64,000 bases of DNA from JAKVAV01 sp047633195 (GTDB lineage: Bacteria; Bacteroidota; Bacteroidia; Flavobacteriales_D; Cryomorphaceae). How positions within the stretch are numbered: the first letter of the stretch is position 1; every line of letters starts with the position of its first letter. This document shows positions 1-7,882 of the stretch, piece by piece. Location of the stretch: NCBI GenBank assembly GCA_047633195.1, contig JBLIEU010000010.1, positions 1 through 64,000 on the forward strand. Reading direction: 5' to 3'. Position numbers and translations under genes: made by a program. The notes beneath the pieces are model-generated. The model did not search any database, was not told the DNA's origin, and saw nothing but the letters and a program-made list of their open reading frames with translations.

Positions 1-1780
1 AAGCCATGTGGTGACTCGGCTCGTTGCCGTGGGCATATTGACCAATCAATCCCGTAATGTCGGCTTGGTGCCTTCCTGCCGTTTGATTGTTGGCACTGAA
101 GAGCTTGTCTAGATGAGATTCGTACTGCTCTTTTCCGCCCATTAAGGCTATGTGCCCCGAAACATCTTGCGGTACGTAAAGGCTGTATTGCCATGCATTT
201 GCTTCGGTGTAATTGAAGTTCACTTCGTAAGGATCAAAAGGGCTGAACCATGTATTTCTGAATCGAGCGCGCATAAATCCAGTCGATGGATCAAAGTGAT
301 TTTTGTACGATTGAGCGCGCTTCTGATACGCTTCGTATTCGTCTGTTTTGCCCATTGAATTTGCCATTTGGGCAATAGTCCAATCGTCGTAGGCATACTC
401 CAATGTTTTGGAAACCGATTCGCTTTCCGACTCCACTGCTACGAAACCGTTTTTCATATAGCCCTCAAGTCCCAGGTGCTCTCGGGTGGCAGAATGCTTC
501 ATTGCCGTGAAGGCGAGCTCAGCGTCATAGTCGTTGATCCCTTTCAAATAAGCATCGGCGATTACGGGAATTCCGTGATAACCGATCATGCAACCCGTAT
601 AGCCTGACGATAAATCCCAAATGGGGATGATGCCACCTTCTTCGTACTTCGCCAGCATGGTATTGATGAAATCATTCGTTCGCTCTTGCTCGATGATGGT
701 AAAGAGCGGATGAGCAGCTCTGTAGGTATCCCACAAAGAAAAGACCGTGTAATAATTGAAGTCTGCCGTTTCGTGAATCTCTAAGTCCATTCCTCGGTAG
801 CGCCCATCGATATCTTGGTAGAGATTCGGAGCAATCATGGTGTGGTAAAGCGCGGTGTAAAAAGTGATTTTACGGTCCAAGTCACTTTCCTCGATGGCAA
901 TCTTTGAAAGCTGGACATTCCAAGCGTCAAAGGCTTTTCCTTTCACTTCATCAAAGCTGACTGCACCCATTTCTTCGATCATATTGCGCTTGGCCCCTTC
1001 TTCGTCAACCGCAGAGATTCCCACCTTGACGGTTACGGGATCGTTTTGTGGATTCTCTAAAGTGAATGCCCCTTTGGTGGGATTCGCCTCTCGATTAAAA
1101 TTCTCATTGGCTATTGGATGCGAAAATTCGATGTAAAAAAAGAGTCGTTGGTCCGTCGCCCAAGCTTGTGAATGACGGTATCCCGAAAGGGTTGTAGGAG
1201 AGGTTTTCTCCATTTTGTGATCGAGTAACTTATCGCGGTGTTCGAGATCCAAAATGATAATTTGATTCTCCGTCGAAGCGAATTGATAGCGATGAATTCC
1301 AGCCCGTAACGTTGTCGTCAATTCCACTTTAATATTGGTGTCATTCAATTTTACTCGGTAATATCCAGCTTTTGCTTCTTCATTTTCATGAGAAAAAGAA
1401 GAGGAGTAACCTTCAGTTCCATCGGCGCCATTATTGAATACTATGGCATTGGTAGGCATGAGAAGAATGTCGCCGTAATCGCTTACACCCGTCCCGCTCA
1501 AGTGCGTGTGTGAGAATCCGAAGATGACAGAGTCGCTGTAATGGTAACCGCCACAACCATCCCAACCATCGAGCCGTGTGTCGGGACTGAGTTGAACCAT
1601 TCCAAATGGTAGGGTAACGCCAGGGAATGTATGTCCGTGGCCACCCGTTCCTATGAAGGGGTTCACAAATTGGGTATAGTCACCTTCAGGCGGAACTGGA
1701 GAAAGATCCGAACCTTCATTTCCCGAGGAACAAGAAAGTAGAAAAGCTAGAATGACGAGGGAGCTCAAAAGTCGAAACAT
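1..1780 (-). CDS. GH92 alpha-mannosidase-type lipoprotein (3' end beyond window)
   Basis: Reading leftward from the ATG at 1778-1780, the protein starts with a lipoprotein signal peptide (hydrophobic run, then LLSCSS), so it should be exported and lipidated. Soon after comes the GH92 signature VNPFIGTGGHGHTFPG, then LPFGMVQLSPDT and FSHTHLSGTG. The last codons in the window read IGQYAHGNEPSHHMA, the conserved GNEPSHH motif of the GH92 catalytic domain. The frame is open over all 593 visible codons. GH92 enzymes are calcium-dependent exo-alpha-mannosidases that trim mannose from glycans; linkage specificity cannot be told from this part. The C-terminal part lies outside the window. It is divergent from the aminotransferase gene, with 121 bases between. 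Confidence 0.93.
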   Translation of the reverse strand, partial: MFRLLSSLVILAFLLSCSSGNEGSDLSPVPPEGDYTQFVNPFIGTGGHGHTFPGVTLPFGMVQLSPDTRLDGWDGCGGYHYSDSVIFGFSHTHLSGTGVSDYGDILLMPTNAIVFNNGADGTEGYSSSFSHENEEAKAGYYRVKLNDTNIKVELTTTLRAGIHRYQFASTENQIIILDLEHRDKLLDHKMEKTSPTTLSGYRHSQAWATDQRLFFYIEFSHPIANENFNREANPTKGAFTLENPQNDPVTVKVGISAVDEEGAKRNMIEEMGAVSFDEVKGKAFDAWNVQLSKIAIEESDLDRKITFYTALYHTMIAPNLYQDIDGRYRGMDLEIHETADFNYYTVFSLWDTYRAAHPLFTIIEQERTNDFINTMLAKYEEGGIIPIWDLSSGYTGCMIGYHGIPVIADAYLKGINDYDAELAFTAMKHSATREHLGLEGYMKNGFVAVESESESVSKTLEYAYDDWTIAQMANSMGKTDEYEAYQKRAQSYKNHFDPSTGFMRARFRNTWFSPFDPYEVNFNYTEANAWQYSLYVPQDVSGHIALMGGKEQYESHLDKLFSANNQTAGRHQADITGLIGQYAHGNEPSHHMA

Positions 1781-1901
1781 CGGGGTAAGATAGGAAAAGA
1801 GGAAATTTCAGGAGAGACCTTTCTCATCAAATAATCCTTCTAATTCATCTTAGTCTAATCTGAATCATGTTTTTCAAATATCCTTTCTCATATTTGATCT
1901 T

Positions 1902-2819
1902 ATGATCCACGGAACCCACAACGCAATAGCCGACCCCCGCAACGAGTCGATCTTGATTTATGTCAAAGGTGAACTCCTCCCTCGAGAGGACGCGAAGATC
2001 TCTGTTTTCGATAGCGGCTATCTGGTCGGAGATGGAGTTTGGGAAGGCATTCGACTACACCATGGTATTCTCTGTTTTATCGATGATCACCTCGACCGAC
2101 TTTGGGAAGGTGCCTCATCCATAGGAATGAAACTTCCCTTTTCGAGAGAAGAATTGATAGCGACAATTAATGAAACGCTCAAGACAAACCAGATGCATGA
2201 CGACGTCCACGTGCGGGTCATGGTTACCCGTGGAATCAAAAAGACGCCTTCTCAAGATCCTCGTTTGACCATCTCGGGCCCAAACTTGGTGATCATTGCC
2301 GAGCACAAAAAGGCCTCTGAAGAAACGCGGGAAAAAGGGATTACGCTTTTCACCTCTACGATTCGTCGCGGTTCCCCAGATTACCTCGACCCTCGACTGA
2401 ATTGCCACAGCAAGCTTCACGAAGTCCAAGCGCTTATTCAAGCCATAGAAGCAGGTGCCGATGAAGCACTGATGCTCGATGTTCGCGGTTTTGTTTCCAC
2501 TTGCAATGCCACCAATTTCTTTATCGTAAGAAAAGGAGAAGTGTGGACCTCGACTGGTCAATATTGCATGAACGGAATCACGCGAGCCAAGGTCATAGAG
2601 GTTTGCGAGCGGAATGAAATCCCTTGTCACCAAAAAGATTTTTCGCTCTTTGATGTCTATGGCGCAGATGAAGCTTTCGTGACGGGAACCTTTGGAGGAC
2701 TCACGCCCGTGACCAAAATTGACGGACGAACAATCGGTGAGGGAAGCTATGGCCCAGTGACGAAAAAACTACATCAACTCTATCAATCACTCATCAAAGA
2801 AGAAGTAAGCAATGCCTGA
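1902..2819 (+). CDS. Class IV aminotransferase-like protein (BCAT/DAAT fold)
   Basis: A 305-residue protein of the fold-type IV PLP enzyme family (branched-chain and D-amino acid aminotransferases). Visible family features are the N-terminal SVFDSGYLVGDGVWEGIR block (residues 34-51), the ADEALMLDVRGFVSTCNATN block around 185-205, and NGITRAKV near 230. The segment that normally carries the PLP lysine reads LNCHSKLHEV (166-175). By eye the position of the usual lysine holds Asn167, with the nearest Lys at 171, so catalysis is uncertain. The ATG at 1902 gives the family's usual length. The stop overlaps the next gene by 8 bases, which implies co-expression with the sulfotransferase-like protein. 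Substrate not predictable. Confidence 0.85.
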   Translation: MIHGTHNAIADPRNESILIYVKGELLPREDAKISVFDSGYLVGDGVWEGIRLHHGILCFIDDHLDRLWEGASSIGMKLPFSREELIATINETLKTNQMHDDVHVRVMVTRGIKKTPSQDPRLTISGPNLVIIAEHKKASEETREKGITLFTSTIRRGSPDYLDPRLNCHSKLHEVQALIQAIEAGADEALMLDVRGFVSTCNATNFFIVRKGEVWTSTGQYCMNGITRAKVIEVCERNEIPCHQKDFSLFDVYGADEAFVTGTFGGLTPVTKIDGRTIGEGSYGPVTKKLHQLYQSLIKEEVSNA

Positions 2820-3552
2820 TCAAACCAAACGAATCTGTCTCTGGTCGGGCCCGCGAAACGTATCCACGGCGCTGATGTACTCATTCGCTCAAAGAAGCGA
2901 TACAAGAGTTTTTGACGAACCACTTTACGCTCATTACCTCCACCACACCGATGCAGATGAATACCATCCTGCAGCCGAGCAGATTCTTGCCACCATGGAA
3001 AACGATGGAGATAAAGTGGTGGAGATGATGATGGCCCCTCACGAAAATAATGTGGTGTTCTTTAAGCACATGACCCACCATTTGTTCGATTTGAAGCTAG
3101 ACTTTTTGAAAGACTGTGTCAACGTGATTTTGACTCGTGATCCACGCGAGATGCTGGTTTCATTCGACAAGGTTATTCCCAATCCCTCCATGCAAGATGT
3201 GGGCTACGAAGCTCACCTTATGTTGATGGATCACTTGGAGCGAATAGGGCAGAAGGCCATCGTTTTGGATTCCAAAGAAATTTTGATGGACCCAGAAACT
3301 GCGCTGACCAAGTTTTGCAATGCTATTGGAATTTCCTTTGAAGAATCGATGCTTTCTTGGGAAGCTGGTCCAATTTCAGAAGATGGGATTTGGGCGGAAT
3401 ATTGGTACGACAATGTGCACAAGTCGACGGGGTTTCAACCTTACAAAGAAAAAGAGGTTGATTTTCCCGAAAGGCTTGAGCCCTTATTGGAAAAGTGCAA
3501 CAAGATATACGCTACACTAAAGGAATCGTCAAATTCAGTGACAAGCAGTTAG
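2812..3552 (+). CDS. Sulfotransferase-like P-loop protein
   Basis: A 246-residue protein of the sulfotransferase superfamily. The PAPS 5'-phosphosulfate-binding loop appears at residues 10-22 as WSGPRNVSTALM, and LTRDPREMLVSF near 108-119 matches the 3'-phosphate-binding region. No signal peptide is visible, so it should be cytoplasmic. Translation is probably coupled to the class IV aminotransferase-like gene, because the ATG lies inside that gene. From general knowledge the same two domains occur side by side in other bacteria, and fused in plant BCAT-like proteins, so the pair probably acts on one substrate; that substrate is unknown to me. Start ATG 2812 is the only plausible one. Confidence 0.82.
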   Translation: MPDQTKRICLWSGPRNVSTALMYSFAQRSDTRVFDEPLYAHYLHHTDADEYHPAAEQILATMENDGDKVVEMMMAPHENNVVFFKHMTHHLFDLKLDFLKDCVNVILTRDPREMLVSFDKVIPNPSMQDVGYEAHLMLMDHLERIGQKAIVLDSKEILMDPETALTKFCNAIGISFEESMLSWEAGPISEDGIWAEYWYDNVHKSTGFQPYKEKEVDFPERLEPLLEKCNKIYATLKESSNSVTSS

Positions 3553-3665
3553 CAGAACTGATTCTTATTTTTTTGGCCTCAAGCTTCTTATGCGAATTCA
3601 ATTTTGGGTAGTTTCTGGCTTTGGAGTAAAGTGAAGGATTCTTACTTTGATCTCAAATCTAACCT

Positions 3666-5111
3666 ATGAAACCATCTCCATATCTCGCCATTTTTGCAGT
3701 CTTTATCGCTGTGAATGTATCAGCGCAATTTTCGGTCGATCGATTTTATACAGATGGCTTGAAGACTTTCAATATTTCAACGCAGTCTGCAACTTTTGAC
3801 GGAGACTCAGTCTTTACACCTCAATACCACTGGTGGTGGGACGGTTCTGAATGCTACTATCCTGACAGCACATCAATCCTCGGTCGAGAAATTAGGGTTT
3901 CTGAAGATGGTCTCTACCAATTTGTCTTGGCTCAGAATGACACTTTGAAAATGCGTTCTCAAGCTGCACTTAATGAAACATGGATTGCTTGGACTTCTCC
4001 CTTTGATGACACTTCCGTTCAAGCAAACGTAATTTCAGAAGAAACAGAAATGGTGATGGGAGAAATGGAAATTGTAAAAACCATTTCATTGCAAATGCTG
4101 GACGAAAACATGGAAGAAGTCGATGCCTCCATCAATTTCAACGAATTCAGGTTTGGCGAAGAATCGGGTATATTGTCCTTTCCCGTTTTGTTGAGTTTTC
4201 CCGAAACTGAGTTTTTTGCATTTCCAATGAACAGTACTTTTGAATTGGTGTCCATTGGAGAGAATGAATCTGTAAAAGATCTCACCAACTTTGATGTGTA
4301 TGATTTCCAAATAGGCGATCAGTTTCATATTGAAGAAGGTAATTCATCTTTCGGTGTTTGGACCGTTAATCAATTTGCAGAAGAAGTATTGAGTCGGACA
4401 GATTATCCCGATTCAATCGTTTATGAAGTTGAAATCCGATCATGGTTTTATAATGGCCCCTCCTCGGATTTCGATCCTCAGCCAGTTGACACCATTACTG
4501 AAGTTTGAACCATCGTGGCTGATTCATTATTTAATTTACCCGCAGGTACAGCATTGGTTCAAACCGACCTTTTTGATGAAATCGAAGGTGGCGCAATAAC
4601 ATGGATTTCGCAAACTGAATTTGGCAAGACAAAAAACTACTATTACGCAGATCCGTTGTTCATTTTTGAAGGCAATTCGGAGGAAGGTTGTTTCCAGGAA
4701 CTGATTGATTGGGGATGCATGAATGAGCCTGAGTTGTATATCGAAAATCTTGGTGGCCCATATTTTTATTGTGAGAACGGCTCTCCCTTCGCAGAATGGA
4801 GGGAGCTTGTTTACTACTATTCTTCATCCTCGGGAGAATGGGGAGAACCCTTAAAGGTCTCTGACCAAAGGGTTGATGAGTCAAGCATTGAAGTCTATCC
4901 AAACCCTGTCCAAGAAGAATTTCGGATTGGGAATGATCTGAACTATTCCATCCAACGAGTAGAAATTATTGACACTCAAGGTCGGGTGGTTAAGTCTTTC
5001 TCTGGAAACATTTCTGCCTATGACGTTAGCGGTTTGGGTTCTGGAATTTACCTAGTTGTTGTCAATTTTGAGGATGGCAAATTCGGGAGCAAGAAGATAG
5101 TCATTGAATAG
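3666..5111 (+). pseudogene. Secreted T9SS-sorted protein interrupted by an in-frame TGA
   Basis: The ATG at 3666 begins a signal peptide (YLAIFAVFIAVNVSAQ). The frame runs to a TGA at 4506-4508 and continues in the same frame, with no other stop, to 5111. The second part ends in a typical type A T9SS sorting domain: VYPNPVQEEF, IIDTQGRVVKSF, YDVSGLGSGIYLV, GSKKIVIE. Without the TGA the protein would be 481 residues. Both halves have the same composition and the junction (VDTITEV, stop, TIVADSLF) reads smoothly, so one point mutation or base-call error split a single gene. The N-terminal half alone would be secreted to the periplasm but could not be exported by T9SS. The domains before the sorting signal are not recognised. 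Confidence 0.85.
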
Positions 5112-5114
5112 AAA

Positions 5115-5140
5115 AAGCGTGAGGAAAAATCCCCACGCTT
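5115..5140. terminator. Bidirectional intrinsic terminator
   Basis: AAGCGTG at 5115-5121 pairs with CACGCTT at 5134-5140, enclosing GGA/TCC around an A-rich loop. A-rich sequence lies on the left and TTAGTTT on the right. It sits between two convergent T9SS genes and could serve both. Confidence 0.65.
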
Positions 5141-5165
5141 AGTTTATGCTTGCGAAACAAATTTC

Positions 5166-5581
5166 TTATTTCGTAAAGTGCTTCGTCGCCATTCCTTCTT
5201 TCGTTTGAATACTGATGGAGTAGAATCCTGATGACAAATCAGACACATCAAAACGCGTCACTTTCGCCACTCCCTGAGTAAACTCTTTGACAACGACGCC
5301 ACGAATGTCGAAGATTCTAATTGTCGCGCTGCTCGTTTGATTATCTCCTAAGTCAAGGTTAACGAAGTCAACAGCAGGAACAGGGTAAAGAGAAACTCCT
5401 TTCAATGTATTGTAATCTGAAGTGAGTAACGGAACTCCTGATATGTATCTTGAAATTGCTTGACTTGGCGCACCGTTAATAGATGATCCAGTAATTCCAT
5501 GGAAAAAGGAAAAGTTAGAGTTGGTTTAGCCAAAAGCCCTGTTGCGGTAAATGCAACGACTAAGAGTAGCATTCTTTTCAT
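5166..5581 (-). pseudogene. Small secreted T9SS protein with a frameshift after the signal peptide
   Basis: The ATG at 5579-5581 starts a signal peptide, MKRMLLLVVAFTATGLLA. Just after it the reading frame changes: the mature part, readable in another frame as TNSNFSFFHGITGSS through LTSDYNTLKGVSLYPVP, ends in a full T9SS sorting domain (SLYPVPAVDFVNLD, IRIFDIRGVVVKEF, FDVSDLSSGFYSI) with its stop at 5166-5168. A one-base change near the AAACC at about 5525-5530 would restore a protein of about 137 residues. In the present sequence the signal peptide and the sorting domain are in different frames, so neither open frame makes a T9SS substrate. The mature region has no recognised domain. It converges with the preceding T9SS gene. 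Confidence 0.75.
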
Positions 5582-5788
5582 ATTGTTTTGATTTAGATTA
5601 GATATAACTTTCAGAGAGACTTTGAGTCTATAATAACCCAATAGCTTTATGCTATAAGGGTAAAAGGGGCTTCCATCAACTCTAATTCCTAAAATGTACT
5701 ATCAATTATCAGTTTGAAAAATGACTTATGTCATTCTATTTACGCCTGATCAACGGTAACTTCATGCTACACTATTAAACCCATCTAC

Positions 5789-6298
5789 ATGAAAACTACC
5801 TCTATTTCTGTTTTCCTGATTGTGATCCTCGGCGCCTTTTTTTCCTGCGATCCAAAGCAATCTCCTGTTCAAGAAGAATACACGTACTGGCTCGCAAAGC
5901 ACGACAGCAGCCACAAATACCACAAGCTGGTTTATGATCGCCACAAAGTGATGCTAGCGAATCATGAAGAGTTGTCGGATTTTTTAAACTCTCAAGAAAA
6001 TCCTGATACTTCTTTGATGAATGATATTGCTAGACACACACAATTCTATGCAGAGCATGAGAATATCATGAAAAACCATTCGGTCATCATGAAAGATCAT
6101 GTAGCTTTTAAAAAGCGATACGACGTAAGTAAGATTTCTGATGATGAGCTCGAAGCCAAGCTCGACTCCATGAAGCACGATCACGATCACATGGATGTCG
6201 ATCATGAATATGTGATGGAAATGACTACGCAAATACGATCGGAGCACAATGAAATGCGCCGAAGGTTAAATGAAAGCTTGAAGAAGAAAAAGCGCTAG
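5789..6298 (+). CDS. Histidine-heptad coiled-coil lipoprotein
   Basis: A 169-residue protein with a lipoprotein signal (ILGAFFSC, Cys20), so it is probably anchored in the outer or inner membrane and faces the periplasm. The mature part is helical and very rich in His, Lys, Asp and Glu. Histidines recur at exact heptad spacing: 38, 45, 52, 59; then 83, 90, 97, 104; then 132, 139, 153. A KHDHDHMDVDH cluster lies at 129-139. One histidine stripe along a coiled coil suggests metal binding or pH sensing; this is inference, and no named family is recognised. The C-terminus is basic (LKKKKR). It stands alone between genes on the other strand. Confidence 0.75.
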   Translation: MKTTSISVFLIVILGAFFSCDPKQSPVQEEYTYWLAKHDSSHKYHKLVYDRHKVMLANHEELSDFLNSQENPDTSLMNDIARHTQFYAEHENIMKNHSVIMKDHVAFKKRYDVSKISDDELEAKLDSMKHDHDHMDVDHEYVMEMTTQIRSEHNEMRRRLNESLKKKKR

Positions 6299-6377
6299 TT
6301 ATTTGTAAGAGGCTTTGAACCTGTAAAATACGGTGTCATGAATTCATTTGGCGAATAAGCCATGACTTCTAAAGAGA

Positions 6378-7139
6378 TTATGCTTCTAGATTTTTTATTT
6401 CCTTCTCAAGCAATTTTAAAACCTTGTTAAGTTGTTCAGAGGTCTTATTCAATTGACTGGTTTGAATGTTGTACATCTTCTTTTGAATGATGATCGTATT
6501 GGCATACTCTGAATTTTCAACTAACTCTTCATAGTTTTTTGGATCGTAGAAATCCATTGAGAATTCATCGAAGTCAGGCATCTTGAATTCAATCCTTTGT
6601 TTGATCACAAAAAGCTTGTTGGACTGGGGACTCAGATTATTGTCAATGTGGTTTGACAGCATTTCTTGCCGCTTTTGAATATCTCTAAAATCGCCTTCGT
6701 AAAGTTGTGCAATACTGTTTCTCAGTTCGCTATTTTGAATCAATGCACCCAATGAACCGCTCATTTGCGAATACCCTGAAGTAGCCATGGTAAAGAAAAA
6801 CCTGCGATGCAGAAGGGAAGTGTGAAACGCCACACCTCTGATTTCTTCTTTGGTGCGAAAACCATTCAGGAGTGAGTCTGCCGATGCTTTTGAAATCTCC
6901 ATTTTATTGAGCATGGACTCAATCTCATCTGAGTTTGATTCGAGATCAGCTTTTATTTGATGGAGCAATTTGACTTCCTGTTTTCTTTCTAGCCGATTTT
7001 GATTCCAGTTATTTACCTGAAGGGCAAGGAGAATACCAACCATAACCAAAAAAATCTCACCGATTGCGTAGAATGTATATTTCTTCACTTTCTCCTGTTC
7101 TATTAGTTTGATGCGCTCACGGCGAAAATAACTGAGCAT
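6378..7139 (-). CDS. DUF6090 family membrane protein
   Basis: A 253-residue protein with the layout common in Bacteroidota DUF6090 proteins: a short basic N-terminus (YFRRERIKLIEQEKVKKY), one membrane helix around residues 25-45 (YAIGEIFLVMVGILLALQV), the conserved NNWNQNRLERKQE that follows, and a long helical domain in the periplasm. The function of the family is unknown. The C-terminal 40 residues look like a coiled coil. Many genomes carry several copies in tandem; here there is one. The start ATG at 7137-7139 fits the family N-terminus. Confidence 0.85.
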   Translation of the reverse strand: MLSYFRRERIKLIEQEKVKKYTFYAIGEIFLVMVGILLALQVNNWNQNRLERKQEVKLLHQIKADLESNSDEIESMLNKMEISKASADSLLNGFRTKEEIRGVAFHTSLLHRRFFFTMATSGYSQMSGSLGALIQNSELRNSIAQLYEGDFRDIQKRQEMLSNHIDNNLSPQSNKLFVIKQRIEFKMPDFDEFSMDFYDPKNYEELVENSEYANTIIIQKKMYNIQTSQLNKTSEQLNKVLKLLEKEIKNLEA

Positions 7140-7193
7140 AATATTGAGAATTTAAGCTGCCGAAATATCGAAAAAATTAGAGGGGCGAGAGGT

Positions 7194-7847
7194 CTACTCC
7201 CGATTTAAGTCGGGGTAGTATTCAGAATTACCGATAATTTTTTTCTTTTCAGGAGCGGATATCACTTGACAATTGCTGATCAGAATTTTAGAAAACTTCC
7301 ATCCTGGATCGAAATCCGTATCGCCTTTGTAAAACTCATATTGCACATTGAAAGTACCCTTGAAATGAAAGTCGGTAACGGGTTGATTGACCATAAGCTC
7401 CGCTTCCGTTTCTATTTCATAAAGATCTCTTGAGAGTTCTGAATCACCGACAATGAATGATTTTATTTCGTCAAGTGAAGTCACATCTAGCTTGTGCACG
7501 GTTTCGTAGCAGGGAATCAAAATGCCATTGAAATTGTAGTCTAAAAAAGTAGCTTGAAGATCTTCGAAAGTAGGATTCGGTAATTCCTTTCGCAATGAAT
7601 CACGCAATGTTGTCTTCTGTTCATTGGTCATTCTAGCAAAGTCATCGGGGCTTCCATTGCGTGACTGCAAATCATTTACAAGAGCAACAATTCCAATGGC
7701 TATGACAAAACCAATAAGACCAATAATGGAGTAATACAAACCCTTGGCGAATACCTTTTTAAAGGGTGTGTACTTTGGTGTCGTGATTTGACCAATCAGT
7801 AGTGAAACAAGAAAGATGATGACTAAGCCGATATAGAAAAAGCGCAT
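7194..7847 (-). CDS. Small integral membrane protein, function unknown
   Basis: A 217-residue protein with two N-terminal membrane helices (about residues 3-20 and 36-60) followed by a mostly soluble domain of about 150 residues containing FEDLQATFLDYNFNGILIPCYETVHKLD and ending NSEYYPDLNRE. No named domain is recognised. It lies 54 bases upstream of the DUF6090 gene on the same strand, so the two may be co-transcribed. The start ATG at 7845-7847 places the first helix directly at the N-terminus. Confidence 0.7.
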   Translation of the reverse strand: MRFFYIGLVIIFLVSLLIGQITTPKYTPFKKVFAKGLYYSIIGLIGFVIAIGIVALVNDLQSRNGSPDDFARMTNEQKTTLRDSLRKELPNPTFEDLQATFLDYNFNGILIPCYETVHKLDVTSLDEIKSFIVGDSELSRDLYEIETEAELMVNQPVTDFHFKGTFNVQYEFYKGDTDFDPGWKFSKILISNCQVISAPEKKKIIGNSEYYPDLNRE

Positions 7848-7882
7848 GAATTATTGCTGTTTTCATAAAGGTACGATGAAAT

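Noticed and set aside
152..1136. Small plus-strand open frames in the first 1.2 kb
   Set aside because: All lie antisense to the GH92 gene, which has clear family motifs over its whole length.
2115..2633. 172-codon open frame opposite the class IV aminotransferase-like gene
   Set aside because: Antisense shadow of a conserved gene; no recognisable domain.
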